A stretch of DNA of 50,024 bases, taken from Bacteroidota bacterium. Lineage in GTDB: Bacteria > Bacteroidota > Bacteroidia > Bacteroidales > WCHB1-69. Shown piece by piece: positions 25,608 to 33,645 of the stretch (its first letter is position 1; each line of letters begins with the position of its first letter). The notes under the pieces are model-generated. The model was not told the origin of the DNA, ran no database searches, and worked only from the letters and a program-made list of their open reading frames with translations. Where the stretch lies: contig JAKPTX010000168.1 in the NCBI GenBank assembly GCA_029570835.1, forward strand, positions 1-50,024, given 5' to 3'. The translations under genes and the position numbers were made by a program.

Positions 25608-26954
25608 TTATAACAAACTTTGAACCATATCAATAATTCTTTTTCTCAACTTCTTTAAATGTGTTACCTGATCACTTTTTCTTTGTAGCAAATAGAAGTA
25701 AGATTTAAACAGTTTTTTTACCCCAATCAGCCAATAGAAAAGGAACTTATAACTAATGGCGGCGGCAATCAACCAGAGTATGGTGAAGAATAGGGATTTA
25801 AGTGAAAAAATGAGTATCAGAAAGAGAATCAGGTACCATAAAGGAGAAAACAACAGCGGTAATGCAAAACGAATACTGGACTTCAACTGACGATCTTTGA
25901 TTTTTTTGGTCACCCATTCAGTCAGCCAGATCGGGATAAAATGATGGACCAATCCAAAAAGAAATAGCGGGATACTCAATGTCAGCAGAAAATCCTTCCA
26001 TAACGCCCTACCCCACGTTTGAGGATTTGCCAACTCTTGATCGCCAAACTCTTCCTGATCCAACAAATCGCAATAGTTCCGGGTTTCCTCTATGATCTTC
26101 AGATACTCTGCTTCATTCTCATCTTTGAACGCCATCAATCGATCGATCACTCTTTTCTCCTCAATAAACCGCTGATAAAAATCATTCTTATCGCGCTTAT
26201 CCAGTCGCTCTTCTGAGACCATCAGACGAAGCATATCTAACTCCCGATAGTGCTCGCGATCACTGATATCGATCATCATTTTTTGGAGATGAGTACGCAC
26301 TTTGTCATTCAACAGCTGATAGGCATGATTGGGTTCTTCCTGATAGGCAGGATAAAGTTCCCGGAAAGTAATCGGCTCTCCCACCACAGCCAGCAGGTCG
26401 CCGCCTCTGTACTCATACGTAGAATAGTGAATGGTAATCGGTAAAACTTGTAAATCCAGCTTATAGTCGGAAAGCTCTACCGCTGTAAAACAGATTCTTG
26501 GGAACCCTTTCTTAAAGGGACCTAAGTAGCGCCCGTGCTGATGTTGTGCCTCGGGGTACATCATGAGCGTCCCCCCTTTTTTTAATATTTCACCAGCCAA
26601 TAAAAAGATATCATTATTGCGACGAACGTCATTCCTGTCACCATCCCGGGTTCTAAAAGTGGGTAAAATTTTGAGAAATCTCAATAAACGGGCGATAAAG
26701 TCACGCTTAAAAATATCACCCCGGGCAATAAAAACGGGCTGACGACCATCCTTAAAAAGGAGTAATTGCGTCATCGGATCCATCAATCCATTCTGATGGT
26801 TGGCAATCACTATACAGGGAGTTCCTTTGGGAGGAATATGCTCCTCGCCCACAATCGTTACGGATCGATAAAAAGACCTAAACCCACTTTTTATCAAAGG
26901 AGCCAGAAAAGCATAAAGGCGCGAGTGCCGATCAATATTGTCAAAATTGATCAT
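25608..26954 (-). CDS. PlsC-family glycerophosphate acyltransferase-like membrane protein
   Basis: 448 residues. The acyltransferase domain (about 30-230) has the catalytic His in NHQNGLMD, with H53 and D59. The His-Asp spacing is five residues rather than the four of classic PlsC; this longer form occurs in eukaryote-like GPAT relatives. The later block MYPEAQHQHGRY corresponds to the FPEG glycerophosphate-binding motif. Two or three membrane segments lie in residues about 320-430. The likely role is acyl transfer to glycerol 3-phosphate or lysophosphatidate in phospholipid synthesis, but the acceptor is not certain. It is followed by the nuclease gene and preceded by the DPP11 gene with a 15-base gap. 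Confidence 0.85.
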   Translation of the reverse strand: MINFDNIDRHSRLYAFLAPLIKSGFRSFYRSVTIVGEEHIPPKGTPCIVIANHQNGLMDPMTQLLLFKDGRQPVFIARGDIFKRDFIARLLRFLKILPTFRTRDGDRNDVRRNNDIFLLAGEILKKGGTLMMYPEAQHQHGRYLGPFKKGFPRICFTAVELSDYKLDLQVLPITIHYSTYEYRGGDLLAVVGEPITFRELYPAYQEEPNHAYQLLNDKVRTHLQKMMIDISDREHYRELDMLRLMVSEERLDKRDKNDFYQRFIEEKRVIDRLMAFKDENEAEYLKIIEETRNYCDLLDQEEFGDQELANPQTWGRALWKDFLLTLSIPLFLFGLVHHFIPIWLTEWVTKKIKDRQLKSSIRFALPLLFSPLWYLILFLILIFSLKSLFFTILWLIAAAISYKFLFYWLIGVKKLFKSYFYLLQRKSDQVTHLKKLRKRIIDMVQSLL

Positions 26955-26969
26955 CGAATCAGTATTTGG

Positions 26970-29111
26970 TTATCGTAATTGCATCTCTTTGATCAGATTC
27001 TGAGCATTGGCGTAGTAATCAATGATATAAAGGATATATCTCACGTCCACGCTAATATTTCGACACTGATTGACATCATAATAGAGGTCGCTCATAGTTC
27101 CCTCCCACATGCGGTCAAAGTTGATTCCTACCAATTCCCCATTGCCATTCAAAATCGGACTTCCGGAATTACCGCCTGTAGTATGGTTAGCCGCAATGAA
27201 AGCCACTCTCAGATTACCCTCTTTGTCAGCATATTTTCCAAAATCCCTCTTCAAAAGCAACTCTTTCAAACGCGCATCCAATTGATAATCAAAGTGATCC
27301 GGATCCTCTTTTTGCAAAATTCCATCTGAAGTAGTATAAGGTAAATAATAAATCCCGTCAATAGGTGCAATGCCCAACATTTTGCCATAAGCAACGCGCA
27401 TGGTCAGGTTGGCATCGGGGAAAAGTACGCGCTCCGGCTCAACATCCATCAAACACTGTAAATAGAGCTTGTAATATTGATCTAAATTAGCATTAATAGG
27501 TGGAATTTGATTGTTTTGCAATTCACGATGCGCTGCCAATGCATCTTTAAAGAGTTGATTATTATTCAACCAACGCTCTAACTTTTTAATCTTTTTTGCA
27601 CTCAAATAATTTACAAACTGCTCAAATTGCTCTTGAGACGAAAAAACAGAACGCTCATACAATTCTTCACTTAGCACCTTTAAAGTAGGTAAAGAGACAG
27701 CATAATAATCTTTTATTGCATCAGGAATCTGATCTTGAGGCATAACATTAAAATAATGGTGCAACAAAGCTACAAAAATCTCTTTATCGATCGGTTTGTA
27801 GAAAGAGGGATAAAAACCTTTGGAGAGTGCCAACAATTTCTCTTTTGTCATTTCCATAGTGCCTATTTCCTGACTTTCAAGAATATTGCGTACTTTTTCT
27901 ACAAAACCCGGTAACTCCACTGCGGTAAAGGTTTCCCTTAAATAAGCAGCCTGGTACTCTAACTGTTTAGACTTACTGTATTCACTTTCAATATCTTGCA
28001 GCAATGTACCATATTTGGAATTCCACGTCGGATTTTGCTTAATCTTCTCATGAAGCGCTTTTTCCTGTTGCTTTTTCACCTCAATTACATTGGAGTTTTG
28101 GATTCCTTGGTTTTCACCAATCCATTTCTTCCAACCATTGGAAATAGAGTTAGCCTTTGCAGCGTACATCAAACGAAGTTCTGCCGATTCAGCCATATAT
28201 TTCTTCATGATATCCAAACGTTTACCTCGTTGGGTAATCGCCGGCGGATTTCTATAGTTCACAACCAAATCCACCCCGTCAGAAGTATAATATTGCATGG
28301 TTCTCCCCGGATAACCTATAACCATCGTAAAATCACCTTCTTCAATTCCTTTTGTTGAGATAGGCAAAAAATGGGGGGAGTTCATGGGAATATTCTCCTT
28401 GGAATAGGCAGCAGGTTCTCCATTAGGTGCTGTATAGATGCGGTACAGAGAAAAATCTCCGGTATGACGAGGCCAAACCCAATTGTCCGTATCCCCACCA
28501 AACTTACCGATTGTTTCGGGAGGAGTTCCTACCAAACGCACATCGGAATAAACCTTGTAAATGTACATATAGTATTGATTCCCGTAATATAAAGGTTTTA
28601 TATTGACCCGATATTTACCCTCTTCACTACTCTCTTTGATTAATTGTTCTATATTGGTTGCAATTTGGATATCCTGTTTATTTTGATCACTTTTTAAATC
28701 TACGTCTTTCATTACTGCTTCGGTTACATCTTCCATTCTAACCAAAAACGAAACCTCTAAACCCGCGCAATGAATCTCCTCTTCATAACTTTGAGCCCAA
28801 AAACCATCATGCAGATAGTTGTTTTCCATCGTGCTATATCGTTGAATGTAGGAGTATCCACAATGGTGATTAGTTAGTAACAAGCCGTTTGGAGAGATCA
28901 ATTCTGCAGTACAGCCTCTCCCAAAAAGTACCACAGCATCTTTTAAGCCGGAATGGTTGATACTGTATATATCCTCGGCAGTCAGCTTAAAGCCCATTTG
29001 TTGCATTTCTGCTTCATTTTTTTGCAATAACAGAGGAACCCACATACCACCATCGGCAAGGGCATAGAGAAATAAAGATAAAAAACCGATTAAAAATAGT
29101 ACTCTTTTCAT
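26970..29111 (-). CDS. dpp11: Dipeptidyl-peptidase 11 (S46 family, Asp/Glu-specific)
   Basis: 713 residues with a signal peptide (about 1-19). The S46 signature is plain: LLTNHHCGY with catalytic H83, GGDTDNWVWPRHTGDFSLYRIY carrying the Asp, and GGNSGSP with S649. The specificity residue is R667 in the GINFDRMWEG motif, exactly 18 residues after the catalytic Ser, as R673 follows S655 in Porphyromonas gingivalis DPP11; DPP7 has Gly there. The enzyme should release N-terminal dipeptides with Asp or Glu in P1 in the periplasm, feeding amino acid fermentation. A TATCTTTG box lies 30 bases upstream. Confidence 0.95.
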   Translation of the reverse strand: MKRVLFLIGFLSLFLYALADGGMWVPLLLQKNEAEMQQMGFKLTAEDIYSINHSGLKDAVVLFGRGCTAELISPNGLLLTNHHCGYSYIQRYSTMENNYLHDGFWAQSYEEEIHCAGLEVSFLVRMEDVTEAVMKDVDLKSDQNKQDIQIATNIEQLIKESSEEGKYRVNIKPLYYGNQYYMYIYKVYSDVRLVGTPPETIGKFGGDTDNWVWPRHTGDFSLYRIYTAPNGEPAAYSKENIPMNSPHFLPISTKGIEEGDFTMVIGYPGRTMQYYTSDGVDLVVNYRNPPAITQRGKRLDIMKKYMAESAELRLMYAAKANSISNGWKKWIGENQGIQNSNVIEVKKQQEKALHEKIKQNPTWNSKYGTLLQDIESEYSKSKQLEYQAAYLRETFTAVELPGFVEKVRNILESQEIGTMEMTKEKLLALSKGFYPSFYKPIDKEIFVALLHHYFNVMPQDQIPDAIKDYYAVSLPTLKVLSEELYERSVFSSQEQFEQFVNYLSAKKIKKLERWLNNNQLFKDALAAHRELQNNQIPPINANLDQYYKLYLQCLMDVEPERVLFPDANLTMRVAYGKMLGIAPIDGIYYLPYTTSDGILQKEDPDHFDYQLDARLKELLLKRDFGKYADKEGNLRVAFIAANHTTGGNSGSPILNGNGELVGINFDRMWEGTMSDLYYDVNQCRNISVDVRYILYIIDYYANAQNLIKEMQLR

Positions 29112-29140
29112 TATTCTAATTTAATTAATAAGCTAATTTG

Positions 29141-29148
29141 CAAAGATA
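29141..29148 (-). promoter_or_regulatory. Predicted -7 box for the DPP11 operon (TATCTTTG)
   Basis: Exact TAnnTTTG match on the minus strand, 30 bases before the start codon. Confidence 0.55.
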
Positions 29149-29205
29149 AATAAAAATGATGAGTTTTATTGATAGAATTGATAACACGCTATGAAAAAAA
29201 TAATC

Positions 29206-29213
29206 TATTTTTG
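29206..29213 (+). promoter_or_regulatory. Predicted -7 box for the ZIP transporter (TATTTTTG)
   Basis: Exact TAnnTTTG match. The 5' leader would be about 55 bases. Confidence 0.55.
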
Positions 29214-29274
29214 CAGTCTAAGGATATAAAGTGATCTTTAAAATTTATTCGACTAATCACGTTTAGATAACTAT

Positions 29275-30084
29275 ATGGAAGACAACAATATATTATTTGC
29301 CTTTTTATTGACCCTTTTCGCCGGATTATCCACCGGTATTGGGAGTCTTATGTCTTTGTTATCCAAGAAGTTCAATCCGAAGTTCTTATCTTTTTCGTTA
29401 GGTTTTTCTGCCGGTGTCATGATCTATGTTTCGTTGGTTGACATCCTGCAAAAAGCAAGGGAATCATTGTCATCACCTGAGGTATATGGCAAAACCTGGG
29501 GAGAATTGTACACTGTAATTGCTTTTTTTGTCGGGATTGGAGTGATCGCCTTGATTGACAAACTGATACCTTCCTACGAAAACCCGCACGAAATCAAGAA
29601 TATTGATGAGGAGAATTACAAGGCATCAAAAAGAAAAAATTTGGCACGCATGGGGATCTTCTCCGCAGTTGCCATCGCAATACACAACTTTCCTGAGGGA
29701 TTGGCAACCTTTATGGGTGCACTCAGTGAACCCAAGTTAGGAATCTCAATAGCCATAGCTGTTGCCATTCACAATATTCCGGAAGGGATTGCGGTCTCCG
29801 TGCCGATCTATTTTGCCACAAAAAGCAGAAAGAAAGCGTTCTGGTATTCATTTTTGTCAGGATTAGCTGAACCGTTGGGTGCTATTATTGGTTACTTTCT
29901 ACTCAGTTCCATTTTCAGCGAAGCCACCTTTGGTTTTGTCTTTGCCGGTGTTGCCGGAATCATGGTTTATATCTCCCTGGATGAACTACTACCTACCGCC
30001 GAAGAGTACGGAGAACATCACATTGCCATTGGTGGTCTGGTTGCCGGAATGGCGATCATAGCGGTCAGTTTGGTGCTAATATAG
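29275..30084 (+). CDS. zupT: ZIP-family divalent metal transporter (ZupT-like)
   Basis: 269 residues with eight predicted membrane segments. The two metal-binding signature motifs of ZIP proteins are present: HNFPEG (H137) and HNIPEG (H166), on neighbouring helices. The loop between TM3 and TM4 (about 95-120) is acidic and basic but not His-rich. It should import Zn2+ and possibly Fe2+ or Mn2+ across the inner membrane. It is a single-gene unit convergent with the glycan block. No Zur box is evident in the leader. Confidence 0.93.
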   Translation: MEDNNILFAFLLTLFAGLSTGIGSLMSLLSKKFNPKFLSFSLGFSAGVMIYVSLVDILQKARESLSSPEVYGKTWGELYTVIAFFVGIGVIALIDKLIPSYENPHEIKNIDEENYKASKRKNLARMGIFSAVAIAIHNFPEGLATFMGALSEPKLGISIAIAVAIHNIPEGIAVSVPIYFATKSRKKAFWYSFLSGLAEPLGAIIGYFLLSSIFSEATFGFVFAGVAGIMVYISLDELLPTAEEYGEHHIAIGGLVAGMAIIAVSLVLI

Positions 30085-30100
30085 TGAACCATATTAGGAA

Positions 30101-31504
30101 CTAGTGCTTCTGATAAAGCTCATAATTATTGAGTTCTAAAGGTACAATTACATATTGTGAAGGAACCTCAAAATTACTATGTTTATCTACCAATAAATAC
30201 TTTTCATTTATTGGGATATTATAATTCAAACTAATGTAATGATATCTGGCAAAGTAACCATGCAATGACCAATCTGTTCTTATTTTTGGTTCTACGGCTA
30301 GCATTGAATTTTTAGGAACAATATCTCCGACAGCGCGAACATCTTCAATTTTATGTTCATCTCTACCTATTTTATTTGAATTGTACAGAACAAGAGAGAT
30401 ACCGATTGCAAAAATCAGTATACTCGCATATTTAAATATTTTAAATTTGACACCTCCTGTCTTGATCTTTTTCATCAGATAACTAACTCGTTCTACTATC
30501 AATAATGCAAATGCTATGCTAAAGAATGGAAATGTAGGCAAAATGTAAAACCCTCTTTGTTTCATACTAATCATCATGGGTATAACTCCTGATAATCCGA
30601 GCAATAAAAAAACCAAAAAACATTTAATGTTGGAGTTTGAAAACCTAACTTTAAATGTAAATGCAACCGACAGTAAAATTAACAAAAAAATCGGGATGAG
30701 TTCAAGAAATAATCGTATCAAAATATAGAATCGAGTCTCAACAGTTTGAATATTCTGAACACTATCAATAACTTGCTTGTTAATATACATAAGAATACTG
30801 TCAATACTCTCAGGAACAACGAAATATAAAACTACAAAAGGCAGGAATGTTGAAAAGAGTAATAAAGAAGTGTCTATAAAAAATCTCTTAAAGCTAATAT
30901 TTCGTTTTATTAGAAATATCCAAAAAATAAATGTGAAAGGAAAAAACCCAACAAAACCTTTAGATAAAAAGGCTCCAAACAATGAAAATCCTGCCAAAAA
31001 CAAATAAAGAAAACGTCTATTTTCGAAACTTTTTAAAATAAATAAAACTGACAAACTTGTAAAAATCATCATTGTGTTTTCAAGCATATTATTTGGTATT
31101 GCCCAAGAAACAAGAGGTATTGTTATCCATAACAGTAATGGCAACCAAGCTGTTTGATTTGAATCACTTACAATCAGTTTTTTCCATATTCTAACAATAA
31201 TAATTCCTGTTACTACGTAAGTTAAAAAGGAATATAACCGCTCAACATAAATATTATCACCTAAAATTTTAAAAAATAAACTTTGCAAACCAAACACCAA
31301 TGGAGGATGTCCAACAAAAACGGGGGATAATGTCTTTGTTAAGTGTGGGTGCCAAAAATCTCCAATCCCATTTGCAAGATTCCTTGATATTGTGGCGTAT
31401 AAAAGACCATCTAAAAACATTCCATCAGACAGCATAGCGGGACTAATAATTAGTAAAAGTATCCCAAAAACGCTCAAATAAAAAGGATATAAATTATTTT
31501 TCAT
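30101..31504 (-). CDS. GT39/ArnT-like membrane glycosyltransferase
   Basis: 467 residues with about ten or more membrane segments. An early periplasmic loop carries D32 in the DGLLYATISRN motif, the position of the catalytic acid in GT-C enzymes such as dolichyl-phosphate mannosyltransferases and ArnT. These transferases move a sugar from a polyprenyl-phosphate donor onto protein or lipid A at the periplasmic face. The acceptor is unknown. It is the last gene of a surface-glycan block on this strand, separated from the O-antigen-ligase gene by about 110 bases. Confidence 0.75.
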   Translation of the reverse strand: MKNNLYPFYLSVFGILLLIISPAMLSDGMFLDGLLYATISRNLANGIGDFWHPHLTKTLSPVFVGHPPLVFGLQSLFFKILGDNIYVERLYSFLTYVVTGIIIVRIWKKLIVSDSNQTAWLPLLLWITIPLVSWAIPNNMLENTMMIFTSLSVLFILKSFENRRFLYLFLAGFSLFGAFLSKGFVGFFPFTFIFWIFLIKRNISFKRFFIDTSLLLFSTFLPFVVLYFVVPESIDSILMYINKQVIDSVQNIQTVETRFYILIRLFLELIPIFLLILLSVAFTFKVRFSNSNIKCFLVFLLLGLSGVIPMMISMKQRGFYILPTFPFFSIAFALLIVERVSYLMKKIKTGGVKFKIFKYASILIFAIGISLVLYNSNKIGRDEHKIEDVRAVGDIVPKNSMLAVEPKIRTDWSLHGYFARYHYISLNYNIPINEKYLLVDKHSNFEVPSQYVIVPLELNNYELYQKH

Positions 31505-31614
31505 GATTCAAATATTATACAATAGTTACCGGTTTGTCCATTGGTTATTTAGATAGGGTTATGTTAATTTTATAAGCATAAAATTATTTATTTAATAATG
31601 TTACATCACAGCAA

Positions 31615-32928
31615 TCATCCCAACTTTTCCTCCTCTGCAACAAAAGAATCATAAGTTAACAGACTCATAAACAATGCTATAAAATTGGCTCCTGAGCCGG
31701 TTTCAAACATGGACTCTGTCATCAAATTAAGAGCAACAATGAAAATGAAAGCCAACAAAAGTAGCTTCTTTCGCTTAAACGCATGATAAAAAGGATATCC
31801 CAAATAGAAAATTAAAATCCCAAATCCTATTATCCCGACTGTTAGGAGTGTTTGCAGATATTGATTATGAGGATTTAAACGAGCATTATATAGATTTATA
31901 TAGCCTTGTTCTTTATACGCCTCTGCCATCACATCTATGGCATCTCCGGTACCGGTACCTAAAGGAAGATGTTTCATAGATTGTTGAAATGCAATTCTCC
32001 AGGCTACTAATCGTTGAGAAGTACTCCCGTGGGGTGAATGTAAATCCTTCTTGGTACGCTCACGGGAAAGATCTTTGATTGCTGCGGGTACCCGATTCGT
32101 CGAATTCGATCCATAATGCATGACTCCAATAGTCAACCCACCCAAGAAAAGCATAAATAAGATACTTTTTGAAAACTGCCATTTAGTTTTATTAATCAAA
32201 AACAAAAAAGCAATTAAAAGCATAACAAGAAGAATAAGGATTCCTGCTTTAGACTGTAACAAATAATTGTATATAAATAAAACTATAATTCCAACGGTAA
32301 GAATGATCCGTTTCCATCGCCGCATCGATATTTTTGAAAAATAGAGATAATAAAGAGAAGCAACAAAAGCAAAGGTTACGTACATGGATAGGTATACGGG
32401 ATGCATATTGCGCCAGGATGGAGCGCCAGTTTGAAATCGATAGAGACTTATCGGGATGTGAGTTGCGTTCTGATAAAAGAAGAGGAACGACTTGGGATAA
32501 TTCAAATACTTACAAAAAGAGCAAGTGATATTGAAAATCGCCATCAAAATAGTTGAAAAAATAAAAATCAAAATCAGACGCTGTCTTACTTTTGGAGTAA
32601 ACCACTGGGGATCCATACTAAACAGAATGAGCGGAGCCAGGAGAAACCACAACTTATTCTCCAGATTAGTAATTCCTGACTTCAGATTGGACGTATAAAG
32701 CAGACCTATCAAATAGATAATATATAGAGAGATAAAAATAATAAAAAAGGAACGGAGACGATTTTGGAACAATCTCACTTTACGCTCTTTCCAGTTCCAA
32801 TGTACGATCAAATTAATGATGAGTAGAATAGCAATGGGTAGGGTAAAGAAAAGTGTAAAAGGAGTCGTTATCATCAAAGCCGATAACAAGTAAAAATTGA
32901 TCTTAAATTCCCTTCCTATTGAATCCAT
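31615..32928 (-). CDS. O-antigen ligase-like (Wzy_C family) membrane protein
   Basis: 437 residues with around ten to twelve membrane segments. A large periplasmic loop ends in PHNQYLQTLLTVGIIGFGIL (about 348-367), the His-containing signature of the O-antigen ligase/polymerase Wzy_C family. It should join or polymerise polyprenyl-linked glycan in the periplasm. Ligase (WaaL) and polymerase (Wzy) cannot be told apart from sequence alone. Its ATG is one base after the stop codon of the cytidylyltransferase gene, so the two are translated together. Confidence 0.82.
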   Translation of the reverse strand: MDSIGREFKINFYLLSALMITTPFTLFFTLPIAILLIINLIVHWNWKERKVRLFQNRLRSFFIIFISLYIIYLIGLLYTSNLKSGITNLENKLWFLLAPLILFSMDPQWFTPKVRQRLILIFIFSTILMAIFNITCSFCKYLNYPKSFLFFYQNATHIPISLYRFQTGAPSWRNMHPVYLSMYVTFAFVASLYYLYFSKISMRRWKRIILTVGIIVLFIYNYLLQSKAGILILLVMLLIAFLFLINKTKWQFSKSILFMLFLGGLTIGVMHYGSNSTNRVPAAIKDLSRERTKKDLHSPHGSTSQRLVAWRIAFQQSMKHLPLGTGTGDAIDVMAEAYKEQGYINLYNARLNPHNQYLQTLLTVGIIGFGILIFYLGYPFYHAFKRKKLLLLAFIFIVALNLMTESMFETGSGANFIALFMSLLTYDSFVAEEEKLG

Positions 32929-32929
32929 C

Positions 32930-33634
32930 CTATTGATTACCTTGTTTAGTTATATAATCCTCAAAAAAAACAATATCTTCCGGATAGGTGATTTTAAAAT
33001 TCTCCGATGCACCTTCAACTACTTTGATCGGAATTTGAGGCAAATAGTAGTGCACTAAGGAACAATCATCTGTAACCTTTTTTTGAGAATCCAACAAAGC
33101 CAACCGGAAAGCCTCTCTAATTACAGACAAATGGAATCCTTGAGGGGTTTGCGCTCTGTAAACCTCACTTCTATTGGGGTAATGAGCTACCTCCTTATTT
33201 GAATCCACTTCAACGATAGTGTCAGCTGATGGAATTGCTGTTAAAACAGCTTTATAGTCTTGTAAAGCAGATAATACCCTTGAAACCACCTCCGTCGTGA
33301 TTAACGGACGAGCAGCATCATGAAACAAAATATGAGCCTCTGAGACATCTTTGTAGTAATTTAGTGCCGCTAGGGTCGATTCATAGCGCTCCTTTCCTCC
33401 TTCAATCTGTGCCTTAATCTTGGGATATTGTTCCAGGTCAATATAATCACCCAACTTTCCGGCAAAATCAGGGGAAAGAACCACACTAATCTCATCAATC
33501 TGCGGATTGGCATGAAAAACAGCAATAGTGTATTCAATAATCGGCTTCCCATGGATGAGAATCCATTGCTTTGGAAGATCCTCACCTACTCTTTTCCCCA
33601 ATCCGGCAGCTAAAATAACTACTATTTTTTTCAT
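32930..33634 (-). CDS. ispD: IspD/TarI-family cytidylyltransferase
   Basis: 234 residues. The nucleotide-binding start AAGLGKRVGEDLPKQW, the HDAARPLIT segment near 104 and the YRAQTPQGF motif near 165 define the IspD family. IspD makes CDP-methylerythritol in the non-mevalonate isoprenoid pathway; the close relative TarI makes CDP-ribitol. YRAQTPQGF and the C-terminal SENFKITYPEDI favour IspD, but IPSADTIVE resembles TarI, and its operon neighbours are surface-glycan genes. I favour IspD, with CDP-alditol synthesis as the alternative. No other isoprenoid gene is in the window. Confidence 0.8.
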   Translation of the reverse strand: MKKIVVILAAGLGKRVGEDLPKQWILIHGKPIIEYTIAVFHANPQIDEISVVLSPDFAGKLGDYIDLEQYPKIKAQIEGGKERYESTLAALNYYKDVSEAHILFHDAARPLITTEVVSRVLSALQDYKAVLTAIPSADTIVEVDSNKEVAHYPNRSEVYRAQTPQGFHLSVIREAFRLALLDSQKKVTDDCSLVHYYLPQIPIKVVEGASENFKITYPEDIVFFEDYITKQGNQ

Positions 33635-33645
33635 CTGTTACCTGT

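Noticed and set aside
31505-31614. tRNA or small RNA in the 110-base gap of the glycan block
   Set aside because: No cloverleaf, no T-loop GTTCAA pattern and no hairpin with T-run could be found by eye.
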